Positions 8,657-17,937 of a stretch of 27,040 bases of DNA are shown piece after piece. The stretch lies in assembly GCA_964463245.1 (NCBI GenBank), contig CAYXBU010000022.1:1-27040 (forward strand), given 5' to 3'. The translations under genes were made by a program, and so were the position numbers. The notes under the pieces are model-generated. The model saw nothing but the letters and a program-made list of their open reading frames with translations, did not search any database and was not told where the DNA came from. Source of the stretch: CAMEON01 sp964463245. GTDB lineage: Bacteria; Bacillota; Clostridia; Oscillospirales; CAG-272. The number at the start of each line of letters is the position of its first letter. Within the stretch, counting starts at the first letter, position 1.

Positions 8657-8686
8657 CAATCGCAGACGAAAAAAGCTGTACCGAAT
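8633..8686. repeat. 20-bp interrupted inverted repeat upstream of alaS
   Basis: ATTCGGTACA (8633-8642) pairs with TGTACCGAAT (8677-8686), and GCTTTTTTCG (8647-8656) with CGAAAAAAGC (8667-8676). The 4-base bulge TCTT and a 10-base loop separate the arms. It lies 79 bases upstream of alaS. No T-box consensus (the GGGTGGNACC core) is seen in the 198-base intergenic stretch, and no clear alaS promoter stands out. Confidence 0.7.
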
Positions 8687-8764
8687 ATGCACTAACTCAT
8701 AAAAAAATCAGCGTTTCCCTAACGAAACAAAAAATCAGATTAGGATACAGAAAGGCACAACATT

Positions 8765-11395
<2,631 letters not shown>

Positions 11396-11405
11396 GGGTC
11401 GGCGC

Positions 11406-12167
11406 GTGAGTGCTTGGACACGTCGGGCAAAGACATGGATCAGCTCTGCCCATCAGGGCTATGTTGAGGGAAACCTCTGCTCCAATACCATAGCGGCCTA
11501 TCGGCTGGCCGCCGCACGGGGCGCGGACATGATCGAGATCGATGCCCGCGCCACCCGTGACGGGGTGCAGATCGTGCACCACGACCCCGTCATCCACGGC
11601 TACGATGCCGCGGGGAACCCGATGGAGGTTGTCATCTCCGAGGCAGATCACGCGACCATCGCGGCTCTGCATCTGCGCCCCGAGGGCGGCGCGGATGACG
11701 GCATTCCCACGCTGGACGAGGCTCTGCATATCGCCTACATGACCGGGATGTGCATCAACATCGACCTCAAGGAGGGACTCCTGCACGCCGAGGAGATCTC
11801 ACGCATGGTGGTCGCGGCGGGTATGCGCGGACGGACGGTCTACGCCACCAACGGCGCGGGAGCCGAGGCCATCCGCCGCATCCTCCGCATCGATCCCGAG
11901 GCGCGATTCATCGACACCAAGAAGAATTTCACGCGGGAGAAGTTGGCGGACATCCCCGACTATCCCGCCAAGTGCTACGTCTACACCGGGGACTTCTCGG
12001 ACGAGAATATCGCCGCCATCCGCGAGAGCGGGTGTATGCTGGCGACCATCTCCTTGGGCACCGCCAACGCGGCGGCCGCGTTCCGTCATCACCCGGATAT
12101 GGCGGAGTATCCGCATACCAGCGATTTTGCCGCCATTGACAGGAAAATCATGGATTCAATGCTTTGA
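11406..12167 (+). CDS. Glycerophosphodiester phosphodiesterase-like protein
   Basis: Members of this TIM-barrel family hydrolyse glycerophosphodiesters to sn-glycerol 3-phosphate and an alcohol. The 253-residue protein has AHQGYVEGN (His16) where the family usually has HRG followed by PENT, the metal-site segment MIEIDARATRDG (Glu44, Asp46), and VHHDP (His58-His59). The family's TLDEAL and NIDLKE segments are also present. The HQG in place of HRG marks a divergent member, so the substrate is uncertain. No signal peptide is seen, so it is probably cytoplasmic. The start is GTG 11406, with GAGGG seven bases upstream overlapping the alaS stop. A strong terminator follows seven bases after the stop. 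Confidence 0.85.
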   Translation: MSAWTRRAKTWISSAHQGYVEGNLCSNTIAAYRLAAARGADMIEIDARATRDGVQIVHHDPVIHGYDAAGNPMEVVISEADHATIAALHLRPEGGADDGIPTLDEALHIAYMTGMCINIDLKEGLLHAEEISRMVVAAGMRGRTVYATNGAGAEAIRRILRIDPEARFIDTKKNFTREKLADIPDYPAKCYVYTGDFSDENIAAIRESGCMLATISLGTANAAAAFRHHPDMAEYPHTSDFAAIDRKIMDSML

Positions 12168-12173
12168 AGCCGA

Positions 12174-12211
12174 AGCGACACACCCCTCTGTGTGGGGTGT
12201 GTCGCTCTTTT
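12174..12211 (+). terminator. Rho-independent terminator between convergent genes
   Basis: AGCGACACACCCC (12174-12186) and GGGGTGTGTCGCT (12194-12206) form a perfect 13-bp stem with a 7-base loop, followed by CTTTT on the plus strand. The convergent dpaB gene ends at 12215, so the hairpin probably serves both strands. Confidence 0.9.
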
Positions 12212-12214
12212 CAT

Positions 12215-12790
12215 TCAGGACAGGAACAGCGGGCGCAGCTGCCGCCCCGCCAGCGCGGCGGTCAGGGCGGTCGGTACCTGCGCGAAGTCGGCGACCAGCG
12301 AATGCGGCTTGCGGAGCGGGTCATCCTGGCGGGCGGGGACGAGGTAGACCTGCTTGCGGGACAGGAGCACCCCCAGGTTGCCGAGGTTGGCAGACATGGC
12401 GTCGTTGCTGGCTAAGGCTATGAGCAGGGGGCGGTCGGTGCGCAGGTGCGCCTTGGCGGCCATGGTCACACAGCCGTCGGTGATGCCGTTGGCCAGCTTG
12501 GCGAGGGTGTTGCCCGTGCAGGGGCAGATCACCAGCCCATCCAGCGGGCGGGCAGGCCCCAGCGGCTCGGCCTCGGCGACCGTGTGCAGGATGCGGCACC
12601 CGCACAGCCCCTCCAGCCGCGCCCGCAGGTCAGCCGCTGTCCCGAAGCGGGTGTCGGTCGCAAAGGCCGTCTCGCTCAGGATGGGCTGTACCGCGTAGCC
12701 CTCCGCAAGTAATGTCTCCAGCACCGACAGGGCGGCGGCGTGGGTGCAGAAGGAACCGCACAGGGCAAATCCGATGCGCTTTGTACTCAT
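12215..12790 (-). CDS. dpaB: Dipicolinate synthase subunit B
   Basis: With DpaA it oxidises dihydrodipicolinate to dipicolinic acid, the calcium-chelating solute of the endospore core, in the mother cell. The 191-residue product has the flavoprotein-like fold of SpoVFB: IGFALCGSFCTH near the N-terminus, GLVICPCTGNTLAKLANGI (about residues 85-103), then an ALASNDAMSANLGNLG segment. Its ATG (12790) overlaps the dpaA stop (TGA, 12787-12789) by four bases, indicating translational coupling. It shares the bidirectional terminator at 12174-12211 with the gene arriving from the left. Its presence is the best evidence that the organism makes spores. Confidence 0.95.
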   Translation of the reverse strand: MSTKRIGFALCGSFCTHAAALSVLETLLAEGYAVQPILSETAFATDTRFGTAADLRARLEGLCGCRILHTVAEAEPLGPARPLDGLVICPCTGNTLAKLANGITDGCVTMAAKAHLRTDRPLLIALASNDAMSANLGNLGVLLSRKQVYLVPARQDDPLRKPHSLVADFAQVPTALTAALAGRQLRPLFLS

Positions 12791-13761
12791 ATCTCAGCCC
12801 TCCCCTCGGTCGCGGCAGACAGGATGCAGGGCAGGAGCGCGTCCGCCAGCACCTGCCCCGCCGCGGCGGGCGCGTACCGCCCCGGCAGGGAGGGGGCGCG
12901 CAGGATGCGCAGACCGGGTCTCCCCGCATGGATGGCCTCCGGGGCAATGCCGCCCGGCGCGGAGGCGAGGTCAAGGATCAGGGTGCGCGGCTCCAGCCGA
13001 CGGATCACGCCAAGTCCCAGCACCGGCGCGGGGATGGTGTTGAAGATCACGTCATACCCTTGGCAGAGCGGGAGCAGGTCGTCCTCGCCGCCGAGGGGGA
13101 GGGTGTCACAGCCATCCCCGCGCGCGTGGGCAAGGCTCTCGACCCGCCGTGCCGCCACCGTGACGGATACCCCGAGGGGGAGCAGGAGACGGGCGAGGAA
13201 CTGTCCGATCCGCCCATAGCCCAGCACCGCCATCCGACTCCCCAGCAGAGCTGAGTCGGTCTGCTCCATGGCGGTCATGACGGCGGCCTCGGCGGTGATC
13301 CGCGCATTGGGGATCTGGATGCTCTCCAGCGTGTAGTAATCCAGCACCCGCTCGGTGACCGTCTCGCCCGCCCGTTCGGTGAGGGCTTTGAGGAAGTCGG
13401 GCGGCAGGCGGCCGCCGAACAGGTAAATGTCGGGGGAGGTCGCCATGACCTCAATGATCTCCTTCAGCGGGATGTGGATCGCCGTTTCCGGTTGACAGCT
13501 CACGGTCTCGCTGTCGCGGCTGATGGGGAGCGGCAGGAGCAGACAGAGGGTGTCCGCGCCGCTGTCCCGTGCGGCACGAATGCAGGCCTGCAGACTCCCG
13601 CAGAGCCGAACGCCGTCGGGGAGGTCGTCGGCAGCGCACAGGCCGACCGTTTGCACCGAACAGCCCGCTCGAACCAATGTCCGCAGGACAGCGACCTGGC
13701 GGTCATCACCGCCCGCCAGGATCACGGCGGGGCGGCGGGGCAGGGGAGATGTATCTTTCAT
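12787..13761 (-). CDS. dpaA: Dipicolinate synthase subunit A
   Basis: NAD(P)-binding subunit of dipicolinate synthase. The protein of 324 residues has an N-terminal Rossmann-like region (AVILAGGDDRQVAVLRTL) and a second dinucleotide fold with MAVLGYGRIGQFLARLLLP (GxGxxG). DVIFNTIPAPVLG and LILDLASAPGG near the C-terminus are typical of SpoVFA. ATG 13761 is preferred: it is followed by the family-like start, with AAAGGA about 13 bases upstream. In-frame upstream ATGs (13806, 13896) would add 15 or 45 residues with no family resemblance and poorer ribosome sites. In Bacillus this operon is transcribed by sigma-K; a weak candidate site lies at 13823-13852. Confidence 0.94.
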   Translation of the reverse strand: MKDTSPLPRRPAVILAGGDDRQVAVLRTLVRAGCSVQTVGLCAADDLPDGVRLCGSLQACIRAARDSGADTLCLLLPLPISRDSETVSCQPETAIHIPLKEIIEVMATSPDIYLFGGRLPPDFLKALTERAGETVTERVLDYYTLESIQIPNARITAEAAVMTAMEQTDSALLGSRMAVLGYGRIGQFLARLLLPLGVSVTVAARRVESLAHARGDGCDTLPLGGEDDLLPLCQGYDVIFNTIPAPVLGLGVIRRLEPRTLILDLASAPGGIAPEAIHAGRPGLRILRAPSLPGRYAPAAAGQVLADALLPCILSAATEGRAEI

Positions 13762-13822
13762 GTAGGTAAGACCGTCCTTTCTTGCAGCATATGCATCCGC
13801 TGTCATGGGATGCGCTTCACGA

Positions 13823-13852
13823 CAGCCTATGCAAGGCGTGACGAGGTCGTGC
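13823..13852 (-). promoter_or_regulatory. Weak sigma-K-like promoter candidate for dpaAB
   Basis: On the minus strand GCACGA (-35-like) is followed after about 16-17 bases by GCATAGGCTG, one mismatch from the Bacillus sigma-K -10 consensus gCATAnnnTA. It was sought because dpa operons are known sigma-K targets, so the match may be chance. Confidence 0.25.
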
Positions 13853-13863
13853 GAAAAAGGACG

Positions 13864-13900
13864 AAAAAAGGAAGGTGGCTCCGTGGCGGGAGTCACCTTC
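13864..13900 (-). terminator. Rho-independent terminator of the nnr operon
   Basis: Read on the minus strand, GAAGGTGACTCC (13889-13900) pairs with GGAGCCACCTTC (13871-13882) over 12 bp including one G-U, with a 6-base loop, and CTTTTTT follows. It lies 38 bases after the stop of the NAD(P)H-hydrate repair gene. Confidence 0.9.
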
Positions 13901-13938
13901 TTTCGATCATATGCGGATCCTGTCGGCGCACGGTGCGG

Positions 13939-15555
13939 TCATATACGCGACAGACGCGTCCGACTGCCGTGCCCCTGCTCCGCCCGCGTGACCTCCGGGA
14001 GCATCCGCAGGATATCCGAGGGGATCATGCCGTACTCCCCCAGCCGCTCGGCGGCGAGGTCTCCCGCCGCCCCGTGCAGGTATACACCGGCGGCGGCGAC
14101 TTGGGCAGGGGACAACTTCCCTTTTGCCATACGGAAACGGCATTGGGTCAGGAGCGAGCCGATGATACCGGCCAGTAGGTCGCCCGACCCGCCTTTAGCC
14201 ATGCCAGCGTTGCCCGCGATCGAGATATACAATTCCCCGTCGGGAGTCGCTACCACGGTATGGGCATCCTTGAGCACCACCGTGACCCCGCGCTGAGCCG
14301 CCAGAGTCCGCGCGGCGGTGGGCAGGTCGCGCAGGATATCCGACACAGACCGCCCGGTCAAACGCGCCATCTCGGCGGGATGGGGAGTCAGGACGATGCA
14401 CCGCTCGGGGTGGGTCAGCAGAGGGGCATTCCACAGCTCCGGGTGGGCGGCGATCAGATTGAGCGCATCGGCATCCAGCACGGTGGGAACGGGGCAGGAC
14501 AGGCTCAGCACGGCTTCCAGCACCTGCCGCGCCTCGGCGGACTGCCCCAGCCCGCACCCCACGACATAGCCGTCAGCGGGGGGGAGGGCAGGTGCATCCT
14601 GTCCGTAGAGGGTCAGGACGGCCTCGGGCAGGGAAGTTTGCAGAATGGTGCGATTGCCCTCGGGCGTGATCACTCGCGCAAGCCCCACGCCGCTCCGCAG
14701 AGCCGCCTCGGCGACCAGTGCGGCGGCTCCCGCCATGCCGACCGAGCCGCATACCAGCGACAGGCGACCGTAGTCCCCCTTGTGGGTACGGCGCGGGCGA
14801 GGGGGCAGGATATGGCGCAAAAGCACCTCGTCGGCTAAGTGGGCATAGGGACGCAGACCTGCGCCGAGGATCGACTCCTCGATGGGCGGTGCACCCAGAT
14901 CGGCGACCGCGATCTCACCGCACAGGTCGGCACCGGGGTAGAGCAGGAGCCCCGGCTTGAGGGTGAACATGGTCACGGTCATGGCTGCCCGCAGAGCCAC
15001 CCCCAACACCTCACCGCTGTCGGCCGAGACACCGGAGGGGAGGTCGGCGGCCAGCACGGGGAGACCTGACCGATCGATGGACGCCAACACCTGCGCCGTG
15101 ACCCCTTCGATCGGGCGTTGCAGACCGATGCCGAACACGGCATCCAGCACGGATGCACACTGTGGCAGGAGGCTGTCGAGAGCCTCGGGGGGATAGATCG
15201 GCACCCCTGCCTCCACCGCCCGATGGTATTGGTGGGCGCACTCGGCACTCATGCGGGTCGTGTCGGGATTGCCGTCAGGGGACAGCCGACCGAGGTAGAG
15301 CACCGCGACGGGCGTGGGCACACAGCCCTCGCCGCAGGCCAGCTGACGGGCGGCGGCAAAACCGTCCCCGCCGTTGTTGCCGCCCCCGCAGAGCACCAGC
15401 ACCTGCCCTCGGGGGAACAGGTCGGTGCGCTCGGTCAGACAGCGTACCAGTGCGGCCGCCGCCCGCTCCATCAGGGTGCGGGAGGGGATGCCGTGGTCGC
15501 GGGTGATGGACTCGTCAAGCCGACGAGCCTCGGCGGCGGTCAGGATACCGGTCAT
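13939..15555 (-). CDS. nnr: Bifunctional NAD(P)H-hydrate epimerase / ADP-dependent dehydratase
   Basis: Repairs hydrated NAD(P)H: the N-terminal domain epimerises R to S hydrate and the C-terminal domain dehydrates the S form using ADP. In the 538-residue product the YjeF_N domain (about 1-215) carries VLCGGGNNGGDGFAAAR (about 54-70) and a DLPSGVSAD segment. The ribokinase-like C-terminal domain (about 240-525) begins at THKGDYGRLSLVCGS, with LTPHPAEMARL and the catalytic NAGMAKGGSGDLLAG (about 449-463). ATG 15555 is chosen because AAGGAGG lies seven bases upstream; the open frame runs on to 15597 but would overlap the upstream gene. It starts 22 bases after the carboxypeptidase gene and is probably co-transcribed with it. 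Confidence 0.95.
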   Translation of the reverse strand: MTGILTAAEARRLDESITRDHGIPSRTLMERAAAALVRCLTERTDLFPRGQVLVLCGGGNNGGDGFAAARQLACGEGCVPTPVAVLYLGRLSPDGNPDTTRMSAECAHQYHRAVEAGVPIYPPEALDSLLPQCASVLDAVFGIGLQRPIEGVTAQVLASIDRSGLPVLAADLPSGVSADSGEVLGVALRAAMTVTMFTLKPGLLLYPGADLCGEIAVADLGAPPIEESILGAGLRPYAHLADEVLLRHILPPRPRRTHKGDYGRLSLVCGSVGMAGAAALVAEAALRSGVGLARVITPEGNRTILQTSLPEAVLTLYGQDAPALPPADGYVVGCGLGQSAEARQVLEAVLSLSCPVPTVLDADALNLIAAHPELWNAPLLTHPERCIVLTPHPAEMARLTGRSVSDILRDLPTAARTLAAQRGVTVVLKDAHTVVATPDGELYISIAGNAGMAKGGSGDLLAGIIGSLLTQCRFRMAKGKLSPAQVAAAGVYLHGAAGDLAAERLGEYGMIPSDILRMLPEVTRAEQGHGSRTRLSRI

Positions 15556-15577
15556 GAGCCTTCCTCCTTCTTCGTGA

Positions 15578-16747
15578 TCAGTTCGCGTACTGATCATATA
15601 TCCACTTGTGATCCCGCAGGACGGCCGCGTAGCCGTTCAGGTTGTTCCCTGCCATGGCCTGCGAGGTCACGCATATGTAGGCGTGGCCGTTTGAGTCCAC
15701 CGCGTAGGTGGCCAGACAGTAGCCGGAATTGGTTCCCGCGTACCCGGTCTTCCCCGCTGTGATGGTCAGGGAGCGCGGTTCGTTCCCGGGGTACTTGTTC
15801 ATGAGGGTGGTCAGCAGGTAATTGGCTGCGTAATAGGTGAAGGTCTTGTCGTTGTCCGCGGTGCAGGCGGCGTTGTAGGTGGTGGCGGTCAGCACCCGAC
15901 GGCAGAGCGACATATCCATCGCGTAGGCCAGAATGGCCGCCATGTCCCGACAGGTCGTGTAGTTGGCCTCGTCTTGAAGCCCCGTGGGGTTGGAAAAGTG
16001 GGTGTGCTCCAGCCCCATGGAGGAGACCTTGCGGTTCATAAGGGAGACGAACTCGGCCTCGGTGCCCGCAATGTAGCGCGCCAGCTCGGTGGCGGCGATG
16101 CCGTCGGATGACAGGATAGTCAAGTAGAGCAGAGCCTCCACTGTCAACTGTTCCCCCGGCTCCAGCCCGATGCCGGAGGCACCGGCGCGGTACATGGCAT
16201 CGTAGGTCGCCTGACTGATGACGACGGGGTGCTCCAGACTGACATTCTCGGGCAGGTTCTCCACCGCCACGATGAGGGTCATGACCTTGGTCATGGAGGC
16301 GGGGTACATCCTCTCGTCGGCCAGACGGGAGGCGATCACTTTCCCCGAGGAGAGGTCAGCCAGCGCGGCGCGCTGAGAATAGATGCTCCCCGCGTCGATG
16401 ATCTTGCTCCCCCCTGCAAAGGGAATGCTCACATCCCCCACGGCTCCGTCGGCGAAGGGATGACTGCCCGGCGTTGCGATGGAGTCACCCGTCTCGGCGG
16501 GTAGTTCTGGGATGTCGTCCCCTGCGGGGGCATTCGGTTCGGTGTCGCGGAAGGCTACATTTCGGACAGCCACGAACGCCAGCACGGTCAGCAGGAGTGC
16601 CGCGACCGCGATGACGAACAACAGGAGCAGCTGCTGTTCCTCCCCGCTCATGCGGTGGGGAGGATGGGTTGTCCGCGCGGCGGAGGCGGCGGGGGCAGGG
16701 CGGCGTGTCCTGATGGGGGGACGGGTTTGAGGGTTAGTTTGCTTCAT
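15578..16747 (-). CDS. D-alanyl-D-alanine carboxypeptidase (S11 family, DacF-like), membrane-anchored
   Basis: A low-molecular-weight penicillin-binding protein that trims the terminal D-Ala of peptidoglycan stem peptides outside the membrane. The 389-residue product has a basic, Pro-rich cytoplasmic tail, one transmembrane helix (about 40-62), a Pro/Asp-rich linker and the S11 domain. Active-site elements are SMTK (Ser151-Lys154) and KTG (Lys333-Gly335). The usual SxN triad reads SSD (213-215), which is unusual. The N-terminal helix has no obvious signal-peptidase site and so acts as an anchor; this differs from typical DacF proteins anchored by a C-terminal helix. ATG 16747 has AGGGAG six bases upstream; upstream codons in the open frame lack a ribosome site. 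nnr follows after 22 bases. Confidence 0.92.
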   Translation of the reverse strand: MKQTNPQTRPPIRTRRPAPAASAARTTHPPHRMSGEEQQLLLLFVIAVAALLLTVLAFVAVRNVAFRDTEPNAPAGDDIPELPAETGDSIATPGSHPFADGAVGDVSIPFAGGSKIIDAGSIYSQRAALADLSSGKVIASRLADERMYPASMTKVMTLIVAVENLPENVSLEHPVVISQATYDAMYRAGASGIGLEPGEQLTVEALLYLTILSSDGIAATELARYIAGTEAEFVSLMNRKVSSMGLEHTHFSNPTGLQDEANYTTCRDMAAILAYAMDMSLCRRVLTATTYNAACTADNDKTFTYYAANYLLTTLMNKYPGNEPRSLTITAGKTGYAGTNSGYCLATYAVDSNGHAYICVTSQAMAGNNLNGYAAVLRDHKWIYDQYAN

Positions 16748-16787
16748 GGTGAACTCCCTGTAACTGCCGAAAGGGCAGGTCATGTTA

Positions 16788-16876
16788 CCAAAAGGGCACC
16801 GCCGACACCACTTCAAACAAGCGCGTCCGATCGTGGCGCGATGTGTGAAGGGACGTGTCGCACGGTGCCCCTTTGG
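16788..16876. other. Long nested inverted repeat between secG and the carboxypeptidase gene
   Basis: CCAAAAGGGCACCG (16788-16801) pairs with CGGTGCCCCTTTGG (16863-16876) over 14 bp with one mismatch. Inside, CGACAC/GTGTCG, CTTCA/TGAAG and CGCG/CGCG continue the pairing, so about 89 bases can fold into one long stem. On the minus strand it lies 55 bases after the secG stop and ends in CCCTTTTGG, so it may be a secG terminator, a dac leader structure or a small RNA. Confidence 0.5.
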
Positions 16877-16931
16877 GACTGTGTCGAGACGGATCTTGCG
16901 ATGCCGTCACAACGCCGGTTGGAATGTCAAA

Positions 16932-17171
16932 TCAAACGATGCAGTACAGCACCACGACCATCACGAAGAAGATGGCCGACAGAGCCGTCGTCAGGATGCG
17001 GAGCTGTCTGTCCTTCTGTCCGGACTTGCCCTTAGCAAAGAAGGTGTCTGCGCTACCGGAGATAGCACCGGAGAGTTTCTTGTCCTTGCCGGACTGCATC
17101 ATGACCACCGCAACCAGGGCGAGCGAGATCACGCCCAAAATAATACCTAAAATCAGTGCAGCTGTTTTCAT
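16932..17171 (-). CDS. secG: Preprotein translocase subunit SecG
   Basis: Small membrane subunit of the SecYEG translocon that stimulates protein export. The 79-residue protein has two transmembrane helices (about 3-25 and 57-79) and a central basic loop. The family signature VVMMQSGKDKKLSGAISG sits after helix 1, followed by ADTFFAKGKSGQ. AAAGG lies 11 bases before ATG 17171. It has its own promoter at 17242-17270 and is followed by the long inverted repeat at 16788-16876. Length and layout are normal for Firmicutes. Confidence 0.96.
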   Translation of the reverse strand: MKTAALILGIILGVISLALVAVVMMQSGKDKKLSGAISGSADTFFAKGKSGQKDRQLRILTTALSAIFFVMVVVLYCIV

Positions 17172-17241
17172 ATTGTGATCTACCTTTCTTATTTATACGC
17201 TGTAGGCCGTGACGATACACGGGCACACATAACTATCCTGT

Positions 17242-17270
17242 ATTATACCATAAAATCGGCGAAAATGCAA
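17242..17270 (-). promoter_or_regulatory. secG promoter
   Basis: On the minus strand TTGCAT (17265-17270), a 17-base spacer and TATAAT (17242-17247) with an extended TG form a strong promoter about 70 bases before secG. It is divergent from the tRNA promoter. Confidence 0.8.
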
Positions 17271-17385
17271 GAGGATTTTGAAAAAAGTTGAGAAAAGAGC
17301 CGCACACTTTTGTGACAAAAAGATTCGTCAAACAGATGCGCAGATTGGACGAAATGCACAAATCCGGGTATTTTCAAAAAAGGAC

Positions 17386-17414
17386 TTGACAACCGAGGAG
17401 ATTTGTGCTATAAT
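17386..17414 (+). promoter_or_regulatory. Consensus promoter of tRNA-Val
   Basis: TTGACA (17386-17391), a 17-base spacer and TATAAT (17409-17414) are exact consensus hexamers. The tRNA gene starts 14 bases after the -10. Confidence 0.92.
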
Positions 17415-17428
17415 ACATCCGTTCACAA

Positions 17429-17482
<54 letters not shown>

Positions 17483-17505
<23 letters not shown>

Positions 17506-17569
17506 AACAGAAGCCCCCCTCTTTCAGAGGGGGGCTTCTGTTTGGTGATTAGAAACGAGGGGACTCGAA
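17483..17569. repeat. Inverted repeat that copies the tRNA-Val 3' end
   Basis: Outside the 22-bp hairpin the pairing continues: TTCGAGTCCCCTCGTTTC of the tRNA (17483-17500) has an exact 18-base inverted copy at 17552-17569, separated from the inner arm by ATTA (17548-17551). In total 40 of 44 right-arm bases are complementary to the tRNA and its trailer. Confidence 0.9.
17501..17547 (+). terminator. 22-bp perfect hairpin ending the tRNA-Val transcript
   Basis: The arms 17501-17522 and 17526-17547 are perfectly complementary over 22 bases with a 3-base loop. The left arm starts within the tRNA CACCA end. It has the C/G-rich core of a terminator and TTCTGTTT in the 3' arm but no clean U tail after it. 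Confidence 0.75.
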
Positions 17570-17663
17570 TTGGCGCGTGTCAGCAGAGCTGCCTGTGGCA
17601 GGTCTGCCCGCGCCCTGACCGAGCCCGCAGGCGAGAACGAGTCCCGCATCTCTCCCCCTTCAT
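17552..17663. repeat. Palindromic element with tRNA-like ends, possible small mobile or dispersed repeat
   Basis: The segment begins with the inverted tRNA 3' end and contains GGGACTCG (17560-17567) facing CGAGTCCC (17638-17645) as terminal inverted repeats. Inside is a hairpin: GGCGCG (17572-17577) with CGCGCC (17609-17614), GCAGA with TCTGC, and TGCC with GGCA. It has no coding capacity. The following stretch to 17857 holds no gene or strong structure that I can see. Confidence 0.5.
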
Positions 17664-17857
17664 CGGTTCTTGTCAATAGTCGTGAAATATAGCATATCTG
17701 CTGTTTTTCCTTGAGGTTTTACATTTTTCTATCTGAACCCCTTGCAAATCCGGCAACTTTGATGTATAGCCTGTAGTGAGCATATATTTCGAGAGGGGAA
17801 GGGCAATTACATGGTACTACAATTCATCCTCGCATCCAAACCAATCAACAAAAATGC

Positions 17858-17907
17858 CAAGGGACACCTACCTGCTTTATGGTAGGTGTCCCTTGCGGGG
17901 TTTTTTT
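17858..17907. terminator. Bidirectional terminator downstream of lipoprotein 1
   Basis: CAAGGGACACCTACC (17858-17872) and GGTAGGTGTCCCTTG (17881-17895) form a perfect 15-bp stem with an 8-base loop. On the plus strand it is followed by TTTTTTT (17901-17907), and on the minus strand by GCATTTTTG. It lies 42 bases beyond the stop of the minus-strand lipoprotein gene. Confidence 0.92.
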
Positions 17908-17937
17908 GCTCTATTACTATTATTAGCCGGAACACAC

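Noticed and set aside
8567..8764. T-box riboswitch before alaS
   Set aside because: Hairpins are present, but no T-box core sequence or specifier-loop layout is recognisable.
16888..16931. TTGACA at about 16922-16927 (minus strand) as a promoter for the carboxypeptidase gene
   Set aside because: No acceptable -10 occurs 16-18 bases downstream.
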